The notes beneath the pieces are model-generated. The model was not told the origin of the DNA. It did not search any database and was given only the letters and a program-made list of their open reading frames with translations. A stretch of 64,000 nucleotides of DNA from Neostapfia colusana (Eukaryota; Streptophyta; Magnoliopsida; Poales; Poaceae), in NCBI GenBank assembly GCA_030760725.1, contig JASWHV010000016.1, forward strand, positions 19,893,084 through 19,957,083, written 5' to 3'. The position numbers and the translations under genes were made by a program. This document shows positions 1 through 10,045 of the stretch, one piece after another; positions within the stretch are counted from its first letter, which is position 1; the number at the start of each line of letters is the position of its first letter.

Positions 1-597
1 CCCCTCCGCGGGAGAGAGGCCCGAAGACGCCACGCGTCCAGCGAGGCCGGACCTCCCTCCCCTCAGAGGTGAGCTCCGGGCCCGCCACGTGGCAGGCAGA
101 AGTCGGACCTCCCCCTCCGCGGGAGAGAGGTCCGAAGGCGCCACGCGTCCAGCGGGGCCGGACCTCCCTCTCCTCAGAGAAGAGCTCCGGACCCGCCACG
201 TGGCTGGAAGAACGGTGCTGCCTGCCCCCGAGCAGTAGGCAGCGGGCGTAAAGGCGCCCCTCACCTTGCCCGTACAAGGTATTCAAGGCCCGCGCCTTCC
301 CAAGACGCGGAGCACGCGTTTGTCAGGTGCCGTTGCGCCCAGTCGCATCACAGACTGGCGCGCTGTGTCAGAACCTGCCAGGTAATAAACGCCGCGATAA
401 GACATCCCATGCCGCCTGCGCCGTCATCAACCACTACGACTAGCGCAAGGCATGGGCAGGGCGGCAGAAGGAAGACTCAGAAGCATTCGACCGGAGGCAA
501 CCACCGGTATAACTACAGATACGGTAGATAATAGACAATCTTCCCGGGACCACCTGTCGGGTCCCGGCTTCCCTTGTAAGCCGCCCGAGCCTTGGAC

Positions 598-604
598 TAT
601 AAAA
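598..604 (+). promoter_or_regulatory. TATA box of element 1 5' LTR
   Basis: TATAAAA lies in the context GGACTATAAAAGGCTCGGG, which is conserved in every LTR of this family in the window. It follows the CACGTG array and precedes the probable R/U5 region, as expected of an LTR promoter driving gag. Confidence 0.7.
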
Positions 605-754
605 GGCTCGGGTAGGCGTCGATAGCAGGGGTTCGCATTCTGCAACTCATACGCTAGCCATACACTCTCAAGCTGTAACTCACCCCCAAGCTCAGGCCCC
701 CGGCCCTGAGCAGCAAGCAATACAGCGAGCTCCATAGCTCGCCGTGGACGTAGG

Positions 755-788
755 GTTTTACGCTCCGGCGGCCTGAACCACGTAAAAC
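755..788 (+). other. Conserved LTR inverted repeat (possible R/U5 hairpin)
   Basis: GTTTTACG at 755-762 pairs perfectly with CGTAAAAC at 781-788 across an 18-nt GC-rich loop. It lies about 150 nt downstream of the TATA box, so it should be in the transcript. The same pair is seen in the other LTRs, for example at 7735-7768. Confidence 0.5.
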
Positions 789-922
789 TTCCCGTGTCAA
801 GCTCTCGCTAACTCGTCCATTCGCGCAAGCTCTCCGCTAGGAACTAGCCCCTCCGAATAAAGAACCTCCGTGGGCTGCCCAGAGCAGGCCCGGGGGAAGT
901 GTCGATCGCACACTTCGACATT

Positions 923-940
923 TGGCGCGCCAGGTAGGGG
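923..940 (+). other. Primer-binding site, element 1 (tRNA-Arg type)
   Basis: TGGCGCGCCAGGTAGGGG starts two bases after the LTR end. Its complement ends in CCA and resembles, from memory, the 3' end of plant tRNA-Arg(CCU), the primer used by RIRE2-type elements. The same site follows the LTRs of B (17814-17831), C (22236-22253), E (42690-42707) and, with one change, G (56535-56552). Confidence 0.75.
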
Positions 941-976
941 CTTTTCCCCTAGCGCGACGAGTTTCCGCCAACGAAG

Positions 977-2725
977 ATGACCAAGCTCCCTTCAGCGGCA
1001 AGCTCTCCTCCTCCGCATTCACGGCGAACCGTGACCAGCGGAGAGTACATGTCGACGCACTCAGGACGGAGTGTGTCGGCACAAGCGGGTAGCCAGCAGC
1101 CGACTCCGGCAACGCCGACTCCGGCTATGCAGGCCCCGACCAGCGTGAGGTCTTCTGCAGCGCTGAGCGTACACCATGGGGGTGCGCTAGCTGCAGCAAG
1201 GGCGCCGCTGCGCAACCCACCTGCAGGGGATGCGCCCCTTTCAGCAACCCAGCAATGGGTCCGTGAGGTGGACCGCCTCGTCGTCGCCGCCGCGAACCCT
1301 CGGTTTTGGCGAGGGCGGCGCCCAGGGCAACCAGCTGTGTCGCTGACGCGCACACCCACGGTTGACGGGCTAACGGCGGATTCCAGCTCCTCCAGGCTCC
1401 TGTCAACGGACCTGCGAAGGGAACTGGAGCGGTGCCACTTGGGGCAGGACGCCCGAGTGTACCTCGAGCGACATCAAGAGAGGCATCGCAACCATGAGGC
1501 AGGTGACAGCATGTCATTGGCCTCGACACAACCGGAAGGGCAGGCCTTCGCCATGCGAGCCCCGCCTCTGGCATATGCTGCGCAACATATGCCACCACCA
1601 TATGCGCCGCAAGTAGCGGCCCCGGCCTATGGTGCAGCCTTGCCCATGCCGGGATACGTGCTGCCAGGTGTGAACCACCTGCTCGCAGCACCCGTACCTA
1701 CAGCAGCAGGTGCAGGATGTGCGGCCCTTGCGCCCCACCTTCGCTTTGCAAGGTGGCCGCGCAAGTTTTGCCCGCACTTGCCCGAGAAGTACGACGGAAG
1801 CATCAACCCGGCGGAGTTCCTCCAGATCTACTCCACCGCCGTACTTGCTGCAGGAGGCGATGAGGCTGTCATGGCCAACTACTTCCCCGTCGCCTTGACC
1901 GGCCCAGCCCGGTCCTGGCTCATGAATCTACCCCAGGGGTCCGTAACCTCCTGGGGTGAGCTCTGCCGGCAGTTCGTCGCCAACTTCGGCAGCTCCTACA
2001 CCCGTCCCGGCACGGAACTCGATCTCCACGCCGTCAAGCAACAACCTGGGGAGTCGCTGCGCTCTTTCATCCAGCGGTTCTCTCAGGTGCGCAACACCAT
2101 CCCACATATCCAAAGCTCCTCTGTGGTGGTGGCGTTCCGACAGGGTGTCCGGGACGAGAAAATGCTCGAGAAGCTCGCGACCAGAGAGGTCCGCGACGTC
2201 TCGGAGCTCTTCAGCCTGGCGGATAAGTGCGCCAGGGCAGCCGAAGGGCGGAACTGGCACGCACTACCGACCTCCGAGTCAGGAGGGCAGCCCGGGTCCG
2301 GAGCTGCTGCCTATGGGGATGGCAAGAAGACCAAGAACCAGGGGAGTGGAAAGATGAAGCCACCATTCACGGCCCCCGTCGCCGCAGCTGCGACAACCAG
2401 CGGAGCTCGGGGGCCACGCCCCGACAAGAGGCAGCGGCAATCACCGGCCCCAGACAGTGGCCAGGGCAGGCTATGCCCCGTGCATGGCACCTGCAACCAT
2501 ACAGCTGCCGAGTGCTGGGAGATCCAGAGGCTCGCAGAGCGCTTCCGTAATGGAAGACAGCAAAGGGCCGAAGCACCGCCCTACCCTCAGAGGGATGGCA
2601 AACAAAAGGCCGATGCCCCAGTCACCGCTGCCCACCAAGTGGGGTACCAGGAGCCTCAGCGTGTCATAAAGACAGTGCATGACGGTGAGGACTCCAGTTC
2701 TGACGGTGATGGGCCAAGGTGTTAG
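977..2725 (+). CDS. gag: Gag polyprotein, Tat/Retand-like (element 1)
   Basis: This 582-residue ORF encodes the structural protein that would form the virus-like particle and bind element RNA. The start ATG (MTKLPSAA) lies 57 nt after the LTR end and the same start is found in copies G, C and E. Residues 1-200 are low-complexity and Ala/Pro-rich. Residues about 255-420 form a retrotransposon gag domain, with conserved stretches such as YDGSINPAEFLQIY and LRSFIQRFSQVRNTIPHI. Residues about 498-511 hold a variant zinc knuckle CPVHGTCNHTAAEC (C-X2-H-X4-H-X4-C rather than CCHC). It ends at a TAG just after an acidic Ser/Asp tail, where the family-wide internal deletion begins. The ORF is unbroken, so it could still be translated. 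Confidence 0.9.
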   Translation: MTKLPSAASSPPPHSRRTVTSGEYMSTHSGRSVSAQAGSQQPTPATPTPAMQAPTSVRSSAALSVHHGGALAAARAPLRNPPAGDAPLSATQQWVREVDRLVVAAANPRFWRGRRPGQPAVSLTRTPTVDGLTADSSSSRLLSTDLRRELERCHLGQDARVYLERHQERHRNHEAGDSMSLASTQPEGQAFAMRAPPLAYAAQHMPPPYAPQVAAPAYGAALPMPGYVLPGVNHLLAAPVPTAAGAGCAALAPHLRFARWPRKFCPHLPEKYDGSINPAEFLQIYSTAVLAAGGDEAVMANYFPVALTGPARSWLMNLPQGSVTSWGELCRQFVANFGSSYTRPGTELDLHAVKQQPGESLRSFIQRFSQVRNTIPHIQSSSVVVAFRQGVRDEKMLEKLATREVRDVSELFSLADKCARAAEGRNWHALPTSESGGQPGSGAAAYGDGKKTKNQGSGKMKPPFTAPVAAAATTSGARGPRPDKRQRQSPAPDSGQGRLCPVHGTCNHTAAECWEIQRLAERFRNGRQQRAEAPPYPQRDGKQKADAPVTAAHQVGYQEPQRVIKTVHDGEDSSSDGDGPRC

Positions 2726-3245
2726 CCAGCTGCGGCACGCACCCGTGCCTCGAACATACCTCTCGGGGGCCGCCTAGGGTCCGTCAACCCCTTGAAGGCC
2801 TTGCCAGAAGGGGGAGACGCCTTAGGTCATCCAAGTCGAGCCCGGGTCCACCTACCCCTTGAAGGCCTTAGCCAGAAGGGGAGAACTCCCCGGGGGCCCT
2901 GGAGAGAAGCCATGCAGGACCTGATCCAGCGTGAAGTCAACAACTTCAACAAGACTCGGCTTGCAGGGAACACCCCACAACGCACGGTCTCGGCTAATGC
3001 TCTAAGCACTACCGCCAAAGAACCAGACGCGACGGGGGCCCGCAAGAAGGCGGCCTGGTGAAGCGGCACGCTATATTCCAAAAAGGACCCATAAGCTCTC
3101 CCCCAGCAGGGAAGGTCCCTTCCGAATCATGAAAGCTGCCGCCCCAGGTACACTTGCCTTTCAACCGAGAGTGGGATCCATTCCCAAAAATCCTTGCCCT
3201 GGAGCAACACTGTAAGTCCTATTTACTGAGCATCGGTAGAACAGG
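2726..3245 (+). pseudogene. Protease-tail/hinge and integrase C-terminal relic (element 1)
   Basis: No intact ORF spans this stretch. About 2760-2930 matches the hinge piece found in the other deletion copies, including two copies of a segment encoding (N/L)PL(K/E)(A/G)L. About 2930-3235 matches the end of Tat integrase by comparison with copy E: a Tyr/Arg-rich stretch, then a GPINSPPA-like segment, then a WDPFPK-like end. RT, RNase H and the integrase catalytic core are missing. Compared with copy G, element 1 has a further deletion just after the gag stop. It is the left-over of pol and non-functional. Confidence 0.7.
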
Positions 3246-4094
3246 GTTATTCACTTCTGTAATAGACCCCATAGAACTTAGGAACAGAGCTTGGGGTAGC
3301 CAAGTCTCAAAGGACGGTACAGGACTACGTCCAGTTTAGCCTGGTTCCGACCCTAAGCGCGTAGAGTCTTGCTTCCCTTGTAGACGAGGCGGGACATTGC
3401 CCCCACGAACAGCCAGAATTCCACCTATGGGCGCGAACACAGAGACCTGTTCTACTTAGCTCCTTCTCATGCGCTCATTTAAATTATGCATTAATTTTTA
3501 TGATCGCACTATCTCTGTATGTTCATCATACGTCTAGCTCCCCCTCTCCTGCGCTCATCCATAGTCGGCATTTGCTATCCTCCCGAAGGCGGCTGCGCTT
3601 GAGGCACCTGCCGATGGCCGAGTGAGTCTCTCGGGCCTCCCCCAGTCAGGTGTTGCGGTGTCAGTTGGTCACCTCCAGGAAAGGCCAGCGTTGTGCATGG
3701 GGGGTCCAGGGTGCGTATCCAGCTTAGCCGGCCCAGAGCCCAAAGCATGCGCATCCTGCTCTCCGGAGGTCCAGTGGAGTACGTCCGCTTTGCCTGGTCA
3801 TGAACCCAAAGCGCGTGCACCCTGCTTCCCCAACGCATGGCCCGGTACTAGGGATCGGACGGCCGTACCCGGACCTCGGAGGGAGCCGGAGCTCCGGCGC
3901 CTCGCGCACAGAATTGCCCAAGTCCCGTATAGCGGGCCAGGACCATAAGACAGATAAGACTAGGAGACAGGAGGGGAGGACCCCCCGAGGAGAATTACGT
4001 TTCCTCTACCTGTGTGCAGGACCTTCAGGTTACGGCAACAGGGACTGCATGAAGCGGGGGGGGGGGGAAAGGAGCTACCAGCTACACCGGCCTG
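3246..4094. other. Element 1 internal non-coding region
   Basis: This stretch lies between the integrase relic and the CACGTG array and is homologous to the same interval in C (18936-19476), D (24190-25080) and G (58991-59835). I see no conserved ORF. There is a 13-base poly(G) run near 4050. Confidence 0.6.
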
Positions 4095-4345
4095 GGACTG
4101 GAAGGACCGGGACCTGCCCTTCAAGCAGGGGCGGGGCCCGGGGGCCCCACATGTCCAGCAGGCCCGGAACTCTCTCCTTCCTTAAGGAGGGCTCCAGGCT
4201 CGCCACGTGGCAGGCAGGAACCGGACCTCCCCCCTCAGCGGGAGGGCTCCGAAAGCCCTACGTGTCCAATATAACCGGAGCTCCCGTCTATTGAGGAGGA
4301 GCTCCGGACCCACCACGTGGTCGGCAGATTTGGAGCCCCCCCGTA
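4095..4345 (+). repeat. Internal CACGTG/GGACCTCC repeat array (element 1)
   Basis: Degenerate repeats of about 55-60 bp carry CCACGTGGC or related cores (one as CCACATGTCC, one as CTACGTGTCC), flanked by AGCTCCG and CGGACCTCC motifs. It is the same type of unit as in the LTR U3, but sits inside the element just beyond the stop end of the antisense ORF. Confidence 0.7.
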
Positions 4346-4579
4346 GGGAGAGGTTCGGAGACCTCCGGGGGCCCCTAACACGGTTAGGACCCGGGGGGGT
4401 GTCTGTGCGAAGCTTCGAGATTGGAAATGGCCTCTGAGTACCTTGCGGAGCTAAGGACTCAGCCAGGCAAAGCCAAGAAGGATGGAAAAGCATCACAGAC
4501 ACAAGTATCCAAGAGAGTCAAATTAAGCAAGGCTCCTTGAGCTGGACTACAGACTCGATAAAAAAGGGAAAAGCAAGTC

Positions 4580-6310
4580 CTAAGGATCACCCGGCTCTCG
4601 CCGGAACCTTGCTGCTACAAGGGCGGCCACATCCGTGACTTCAGCCCTGGCAGCTTCCTCCCGCTCCGCGGCTGGGCCCTCTCTTGCTGGCTCCAGTGAG
4701 AAAGAGGTGTCGCGGCTCTTGAAGCATGCCAGCACATGCGAGGCGACCTCTAAAGCCAAGCCACGGCCCTCGGCTTCAAGCTCGCTGGTGACCACCGAGT
4801 CGAGTCTGTCCAGCTTGGCGCCGATCGACTCCAATGCAGGGATCACCTCTGCCACCTGCAACGAGGGAGTTGCGGCCCTCACCGGAATGAAACCAAGAGG
4901 GATCAGGGCGGACCCCGCCCGATCCATGAAGCCTGAGACCGCAAGGGCCTCGGAGGACCATAGGGCTGAGAGTTCCTCCACCTCGCGGCGGGCCTCCCGC
5001 AGAGCCTCCAGGTTCCTCTCGGAGAATTCCTTCTCCTGGGTCGCCAGGGAACTCTCCCGAAGGCGGAGGGTCTCGGCCAGATGCTGCAACTCAGCGGCCC
5101 TGAGACCGGCAGTCAACTCGCGGTCCAAGACCGCCCGACGATCATGGGAGACCTGTTCATCCCTCAAGTCACGGTCTGCCTTCAGAATCTCCAGCTCCTC
5201 CATCCGAGCTCAGAGGTCATCCTCGCCCGCAGCCAGCTGCGCGGCGACCCTCTCTGCCTCAGCTGCCACGGAACGCTCCCGCTCCTCAACGGCGAGTTCG
5301 CGGTGCTCCAACCGCTGCCGTATTTCCAAAGCAGCAGAGAGGCTCTCTTCGGCCCGGGCGTGAGCCTCCAGGGCCTCCCTGTTGATCCGCCGCGAATGGG
5401 TGTCCATGCGGTCGACAGCCCGCTTCATCCGGTCTACGAGCGTTTCCCGGAAGTCGAGCAGCTCCCGCCTGGAATCGAGCTCGCTCTTAACCTTCGCGGT
5501 CCTCTCCCGCAAAAGGTTCCCCCAGGTGAGGAGGCGGTCCCGTTCAACCGTATACTCCTCCCGCTCGCGCCCTAGTGCAGCCAAGACCTGCCGGACGCTC
5601 GACTCGGCGAGCGCGAAGGCGTCCGCCAGAGGCAATGGAGCAGCAGAAGCTGGGGCAGTCCCCCCGACCTCCTCTATTACCTCGTCCTCGGGAAGAGCCG
5701 GCGCGCCATCCGCCGAGACAAGATGCCGATCAGGAGAAACTGGCCCAGCAGCCCTAGCAGCCGGACCAGCCGGGCTCTCTTCAGCTTCAGGCTCCTTGAC
5801 CTGAGGAGGGGGACGAGCCGGGGAAGATGGAGCTGGAGAAGAAGCCAGGCCGCCTAGTGCAGGATCAACCTGTGCTGGCTCGGGGGCCGCGGTAACCGTC
5901 TCGGCAGGAAGAAACGGCGCCGCCGCGGAGTCCGGGCACACCGGAATAGGAGAAGTCTGCGCTGGCCTGGGGGCCGCAGCAGTCGCCCCTGGCTCCGAGC
6001 GCATCGGCACAGATTCCCTGCAAGACGGGGAAGGCCGGGAAGCGCGGACACTCCAGCGGGCTCTGAACCCCGACTTCCGAGCCGGGGTAGGATTTCCAGA
6101 GCCCGCTACCGTCTCCGACGACCGCTCCGCAGTCGCTTGGACTGGCGGAACAGGGGACGCCGCAGAGGCTTCCCCTAGCACATCAGCCCGGGGCCTCTTC
6201 AAGTCGCCACCGGAGGGAGTGTCAGGCACCCCAGAATCCCGACTTGGCACCGGCACCGTTGCTGGAGGAGATCGGGCGCGTTTCTTCTCTGGCAGCGGGT
6301 TGGAAGCCAT
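4580..6310 (-). pseudogene. Antisense additional ORF (aORF), short form, element 1
   Basis: The ORF lies on the strand opposite gag and starts near the 3' LTR. The start chosen is MASNPLPEKKRARSPP (ATG at 6310, context GCCATGG), not the longer upstream Met at 6349. Residues 1 to about 200 are Pro/Ala/Ser-rich with a basic KKRARSPP patch that could be nuclear-targeting. A long Glu/Arg/Ala-rich coiled coil follows. A conserved C-terminal domain contains GSALIPLGF and SELEAEGRG and ends FRREPGDP. A single in-frame TGA at 5210-5212, where a sister copy has CGA, splits it. Its function is unknown. Similar antisense ORFs are known in grass Tat-lineage elements. This copy lacks the N-terminal domain seen in copy B. 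Confidence 0.75.
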
Positions 6311-6349
6311 GGCAAGGGAGAGCCCAAAGGCAAGAAAGAAAAAGCGCAA

Positions 6350-6801
6350 GAGTTCAAGAAGAAGCGCAGGGAAGTGCGAAGGGAAGCTACAACGTGGGTG
6401 AGACCCCCTCTAAAAAGCTTCCCGGTGCAGTTCCAAGCGATTCGGAACTCTTCGAATACCCCACACTCGCAACCGCTTTGGTTCCTAGACCGAGTGCCGA
6501 TGACGGGTGGGCCCAAGCCGCTTAACTGAAGCGGTGGGGGCAAGGAGTCAGTCTCCTAAGAAGATGAGCCGGCAGGGCCCTTCGGCGGTTCCCGAAGAAA
6601 GCACCGCAACGTGCAGAAGTGGCAGCCTTGGGAACCACCACAGTAAAAGCAATCATCAAGTGGGCGCACGCTCTCACGACCCGGCGGCCGTTCGTGCTTC
6701 GGCAGCGGTCAAGTCGGGACTTAGAGAAAGTGCGCGGATTGGAAGAGACGAAGGTCCCACCTCGGGCTCGCTATCTCCCCCGAGATGGGCCCGGGGGCCA
6801 C
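6350..6801. other. Region between aORF start and 3' LTR, element 1
   Basis: This non-coding stretch is conserved in B, D, G and H. It ends GATGGGCCCGGGGGCCAC directly before the LTR, the position of the plus-strand primer, although it is less purine-rich than usual. Relative to the aORF it is the 5' leader or promoter region. Confidence 0.6.
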
Positions 6802-7900
6802 TGTCGGTACCTGAGATATGGGGTACCCCCGCGCACAGGGTAAAATGCCTAAGGTGCTCGCCCTTCTCTGCAGGGAGAGCTCCGAAGGCGCCACGCGTCT
6901 GGCGGGGCCGGACCTCCCTCTCCTCAGAGGAGAGCTCCCGGCCCGCCACGTGGCATACAGAAGCCGGACCTCCCCCTCCGCGGGAGAGAGGCCCGAAGAC
7001 GCCACGCATCCAGCGAGGCCGGACCTCCCTCCCCTCAGAGGTGAGCTCCGGGCCCGCCACGTGGAAGGCAGAAGTCGGACCTCCCCCTCCGCGGGAGAGA
7101 GGTCCGAAGGCGCCACGCGTCCAGCGGGGCCGGACCTCCCTCTCCTCAGAGAAGAGCTCCGGACCCGCCACGTGGCTGGAAGAACGGTGCTGCCTGCCCC
7201 CGAGCAGTAGGCAGCGGGCGTAAAGGCGCCCCTCACCTTGCCCGTACAAGGTATTCAAGTCCCGTGCCTTCCCAAGACGCGGAGACACGGAGCACGCGTC
7301 TGTCAGGTGCCGTTGCGCCCAGTCGCATCACAGACTGGCGCGCGGTGTCAGAACCTGCCAGGTAATAAACGCCGCGACAAGACATCCCATGCTGCCTGCG
7401 CCGTCATCAACCACTACGACTAGCGCACGGCATGGGCAGGGCGGCAGAAGGAAGACTCAAGAGCATTCGACCGGAGGCAACCACCGGTATAACTACAGAT
7501 ACGGTAGATAATAGACAATCTTCCCGGGACCACCTGTAGGGTCCCGGCTTCCCTTGTAAGCCGCCCGAGCCTTGGACTATAAAAGGCTCGGGTAGGCGTC
7601 GATAGCAGGGGTTCGCATTCTGCAACTCATACGCTAGCCATACACTCTCAAGCTGTAACTCACCCCCAAGCTCGGGCCCCCGGCCCTGAGCAGCAAGCAA
7701 TACAGCGAGCTCCATAGCTCGCCGTGGACGTAGGGTTTTACGCTCCGGCGGCCTGAACCACGTAAAACTTCCCGTGTCAAGCTCTCGCTAACTCGTCCAT
7801 TCGCGCAAGCTCTCCGCTAGGAACTAGCCCCTCCGAAAAAAGAACCTCCGCGGGCTGCCCAGAGCAGGCCCGGGGGAAGTGTCGATCGCACACTTCGACA
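6802..7900 (+). repeat. 3' LTR of element 1 (complete)
   Basis: The LTR is 1099 bp, starts TGTCGGTACC and ends CTTCGACA. The CACGTG array spans about 6880-7190, the TATA box is at 7578-7584, and the terminal stem-loop is just before the end. It differs from the 5' LTR at only a few bases that I can see, for example a short insertion in the GCGGAG stretch near 7280. Confidence 0.92.
7578..7584 (+). promoter_or_regulatory. TATA box of element 1 3' LTR
   Basis: TATAAAA lies in the same context as in the 5' LTR. From this LTR it would drive transcription rightwards into copy C and B. Confidence 0.65.
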
Positions 7901-8457
7901 CCAGAGGTCTCCGAAACTCGCCCCATGGGGAGGTCCGGATCTGCCGGCCACGTGGCGGGTCCGGAGCCCCTCCTGAGGAGGGGGAGCTCCGGCCCCGCTG
8001 GACACGTGGGGCTTTCGGAGCACCCCTCAGAGGGGGAGGTCCGGTTTCCGCCAGCCGCGTGGCGGGTCTGGAGCCCCCCTCTGCAAGGCGGGAGCTCCGG
8101 GCCCGGTGGACACGTAGGGCCTTCGGGCCTCACCCCTGTGGAAGGGGCGGGACCCGGACCTTCCGATCCTATGCTGGAGTAGTTAGTAGCTCCTTGCCCC
8201 CCGCTTCATGCAGTCCCTGTTGCTGTAGCCTGGAGGTCCTGCACACAGGTAGAGGAAACGTAATTCTCCTCGGGGGGGTCCTCCCCTCCCGTCTCTTAGT
8301 CTTATTCAACTTATGATCCTGATCCGTTATACGGGGCTTGGGCAATTCTGCGCGCGAGGCGCCGGGGCTCCGGCTCCCTCCAAGGTCCGGGTACAATCGT
8401 CCGATCCCTAGTACCGGACCGTGCGTCGGGGAAGCAGAGTGCACAGGCTTTGGGTAC
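7901..8457 (-). mobile_element. Copy C, left fragment (internal non-coding part)
   Basis: The sequence reads as the reverse complement of the integrase-to-aORF interval of copies D and G. A CACGTG array lies at about 7920-8160, followed by non-coding sequence ending ...CAGGCTTTGGGTAC, where B is inserted. The same interval resumes at 18936. The rest of C to the left (aORF and 3' LTR) was separated by element 1 and lies outside the window. Confidence 0.8.
8453..8457. other. Target-site duplication GGTAC, left of B
   Basis: GGTAC here and at 18931-18935 directly flank the two LTRs of B. The host sequence across the gap is continuous with copy C. Confidence 0.9.
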
Positions 8458-9554
8458 TGTCGAAGTGTGCGATCGACACTTCCCCCGGGCCTGCACTGGG
8501 CAGCCCGCGGAGGTTCTTTTTTCGGAGGGGCTAGTTCCTAGCGGAGAGCTTGCGCAGATGGACGAGTTAGTGAGAGCTTGACATGGGGAGTTTTACGTGG
8601 TTCAGGCCGCCGGAGCGTAAAACCCTACGTCCACGGCGAGCTATGGAGCTCGCTGTATTGCTTGCTGCCCAGGGCCGGGGGCCTGAGCTTGGAGGTGAGT
8701 TACAGCTTGAGAGTGTATGGCTAGCGTATGAGTTGCAGAATGCGAACCCTTGCTATCGACGCCTGCCCGAGCCTTTTATAGTCCAAGACTCGGGCGGCTT
8801 ACAAGTGGAGCCGGGACCCGACAGGTGGTCCCGGGAAGATTGCTTGTTATCTACCGTATCTGTAGTTACGCCGGTAGCTGCCTCTGGTCGAAGGCTTCTG
8901 AGTCTTCATCTTGCCGCCCTGCCCATGCCGCGTGCTAGTCGTAGTGGTTGATGACGGCGCAGGCGGCATGGGGTGTCTTGTCGCAGCGTTTATTGGCTGG
9001 CAGGTTCTGACACCACGCGCCAGTCTGTGATGCGACTGGGCGCAACGGCACCTGACAGACTCGTGCTCCGTGTTTCCGCGTCTTGGGAAGACACGGGCCT
9101 TGAATACCTTGTACGGGCAAGGTGAGGAGCGCCTTTACGCCCGCCACCTACCGCTCGGGGGCAGGCAGCACCGTTCTTCTGGCCACGTGGCGGGTCCGGT
9201 GCCCTTCTCTGAGGTGAGAAGGGTCCGGCCTGCGGGGCACGTGGAGCCTCCAGACCTCTCCCCGCGGAGGGGGAGGTCCGGCCTCTGTATGCCACGTGGC
9301 GGGCCCGGAGCTCTCTTCTGCGGAGAGGGAGGTCCGTCCCCGCTGGACGCGTGGCGTCTTCGGACCTCTCTCCCGCGGAGGGGGAGGTCCGGCTTCTGTA
9401 TGCCACATGGCGGGCCCGGAGCTCACCTCTGAGGAGAGGGAGGTCCGGCCCCGCCGGACGCGTGGCGCCTTCGGAGCTCTCCCTGCGGAGAAGGGCGAGT
9501 ACCTTAGGCATTTTACCCTGTGCGCGGGGGTACCCCATATCTCAGGTACCGACA
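8458..9554 (-). repeat. 3' LTR of B
   Basis: This is the reverse complement of the family LTR. It begins TGTCGAAGTGTG and ends GGTACCGACA on the plus strand. It holds a CACGTG array at about 9180-9500 and an inverted TATA box (TTTTATA, 8774-8780). Confidence 0.92.
8774..8780 (-). promoter_or_regulatory. TATA box of B 3' LTR
   Basis: TTTTATA on the plus strand is TATAAAA on the LTR sense strand, at the conserved position. Confidence 0.65.
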
Positions 9555-10045
9555 GTGGCCCCCGGGCCCATCTCGGGGGAGATAGCGAGCCCGAGGTGGG
9601 ACCTCCGTCTCTTCCGATCCGCGCACTTTCTTTAAGTCTCGAAGTGGCCGCTGCCGGAGCACGAAAGGCCGCGGGGTCATGAGAGCATGCGCTCACTTGA
9701 TGATTGCTTTTACTGCGGCGGTTCCCAAGGCTGCCACTTCTGCACGTTGCGGCGCTTTCTTCGCGAACCGCCGAAGTGCCTTGCCGGCTCATCTTCTTAG
9801 GAGGCTGACTCCTTGACCCCACCGCTTTAGCTAAGCGGTTTGGGCCCAGCTTTCATCGGCGCTCAGTCTCGGAGCCGACGAGGTCGCTGATGCGATGTTT
9901 CCGGAGGTTTTCAAATTACCTCGAACCATCCCTGGAAAGTTTTAATAGGGGATCTCACCCGCATCGCGGCTTCCCTTCGCATTGCGCTCGTACTTCCCTT
10001 GAACTCTTGCGCCCCGGCTCTCCTGCCTTTGCGCCTTCTTTCGCT
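9555..10045. other. Leader between B 3' LTR and its aORF
   Basis: It is homologous to 6350-6801 in the opposite orientation. It starts GTGGCCCCCGGGCCCATC, the complement of the plus-strand-primer region, and leads into the aORF start at 10046. I see no independent gene. Confidence 0.6.

Larger units (their letters stand above)
1..920 (+). repeat. 5' LTR of element 1 (left end outside window)
   Basis: It matches the complete LTR at 6802-7900 and ends in CTTCGACA immediately before the PBS. It begins inside the U3 array of CACGTG repeats (1 to about 200). Downstream lie a TATA box at 598-604, an inverted repeat GTTTTACG..CGTAAAAC at 755-788, and a terminal stem-loop GAAGTGT..ACACTTC at 896-916. 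The first part of the LTR is missing only because the window starts there. Confidence 0.9.
1..7900 (+). mobile_element. Element 1: non-autonomous Tat/Retand-like LTR retrotransposon
   Basis: The order is a 5' LTR cut by the window edge (1-920), tRNA PBS (923-940), intact gag (977-2725), protease-tail and integrase C-terminal relic (about 2730-3240), non-coding DNA with a CACGTG array, antisense aORF (4580-6310, minus strand) and 3' LTR (6802-7900). RT, RNase H and the integrase core are absent, so it would need enzymes in trans. The element sits in copy C, whose internal sequence resumes at 7901. The right TSD candidate is CCAGA (7901-7905), and the left end lies outside the window. The two LTRs look nearly identical, suggesting recent insertion. 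Confidence 0.85.

Noticed and set aside
381..392. AATAAA as an LTR polyadenylation signal
   Set aside because: It lies upstream of the TATA box in the probable U3, so its role cannot be decided from sequence alone.
1125..1691. Minus-strand ORF of 188 codons opposite gag
   Set aside because: It is a GC-rich shadow of the intact gag. Its sequence shows no family features.
4635..5363. Long plus-strand ORF of 242 codons
   Set aside because: It is the shadow of the minus-strand aORF, whose coiled-coil protein is conserved between copies. The plus-strand frame is Ser/Arg low-complexity with no conserved domain.
6700..7300. Overlapping ORFs on both strands across the LTR array (up to 238 codons)
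   Set aside because: They arise from GC-rich tandem repeats without stops and encode only repeated RAR..HV.. peptides. The LTR function explains the sequence.
9890..10045. Upstream extension of the long aORF to 9890
   Set aside because: All other copies start at MASN in a good context. The extra N-terminal stretch corresponds to the non-coding leader in the sister copies.
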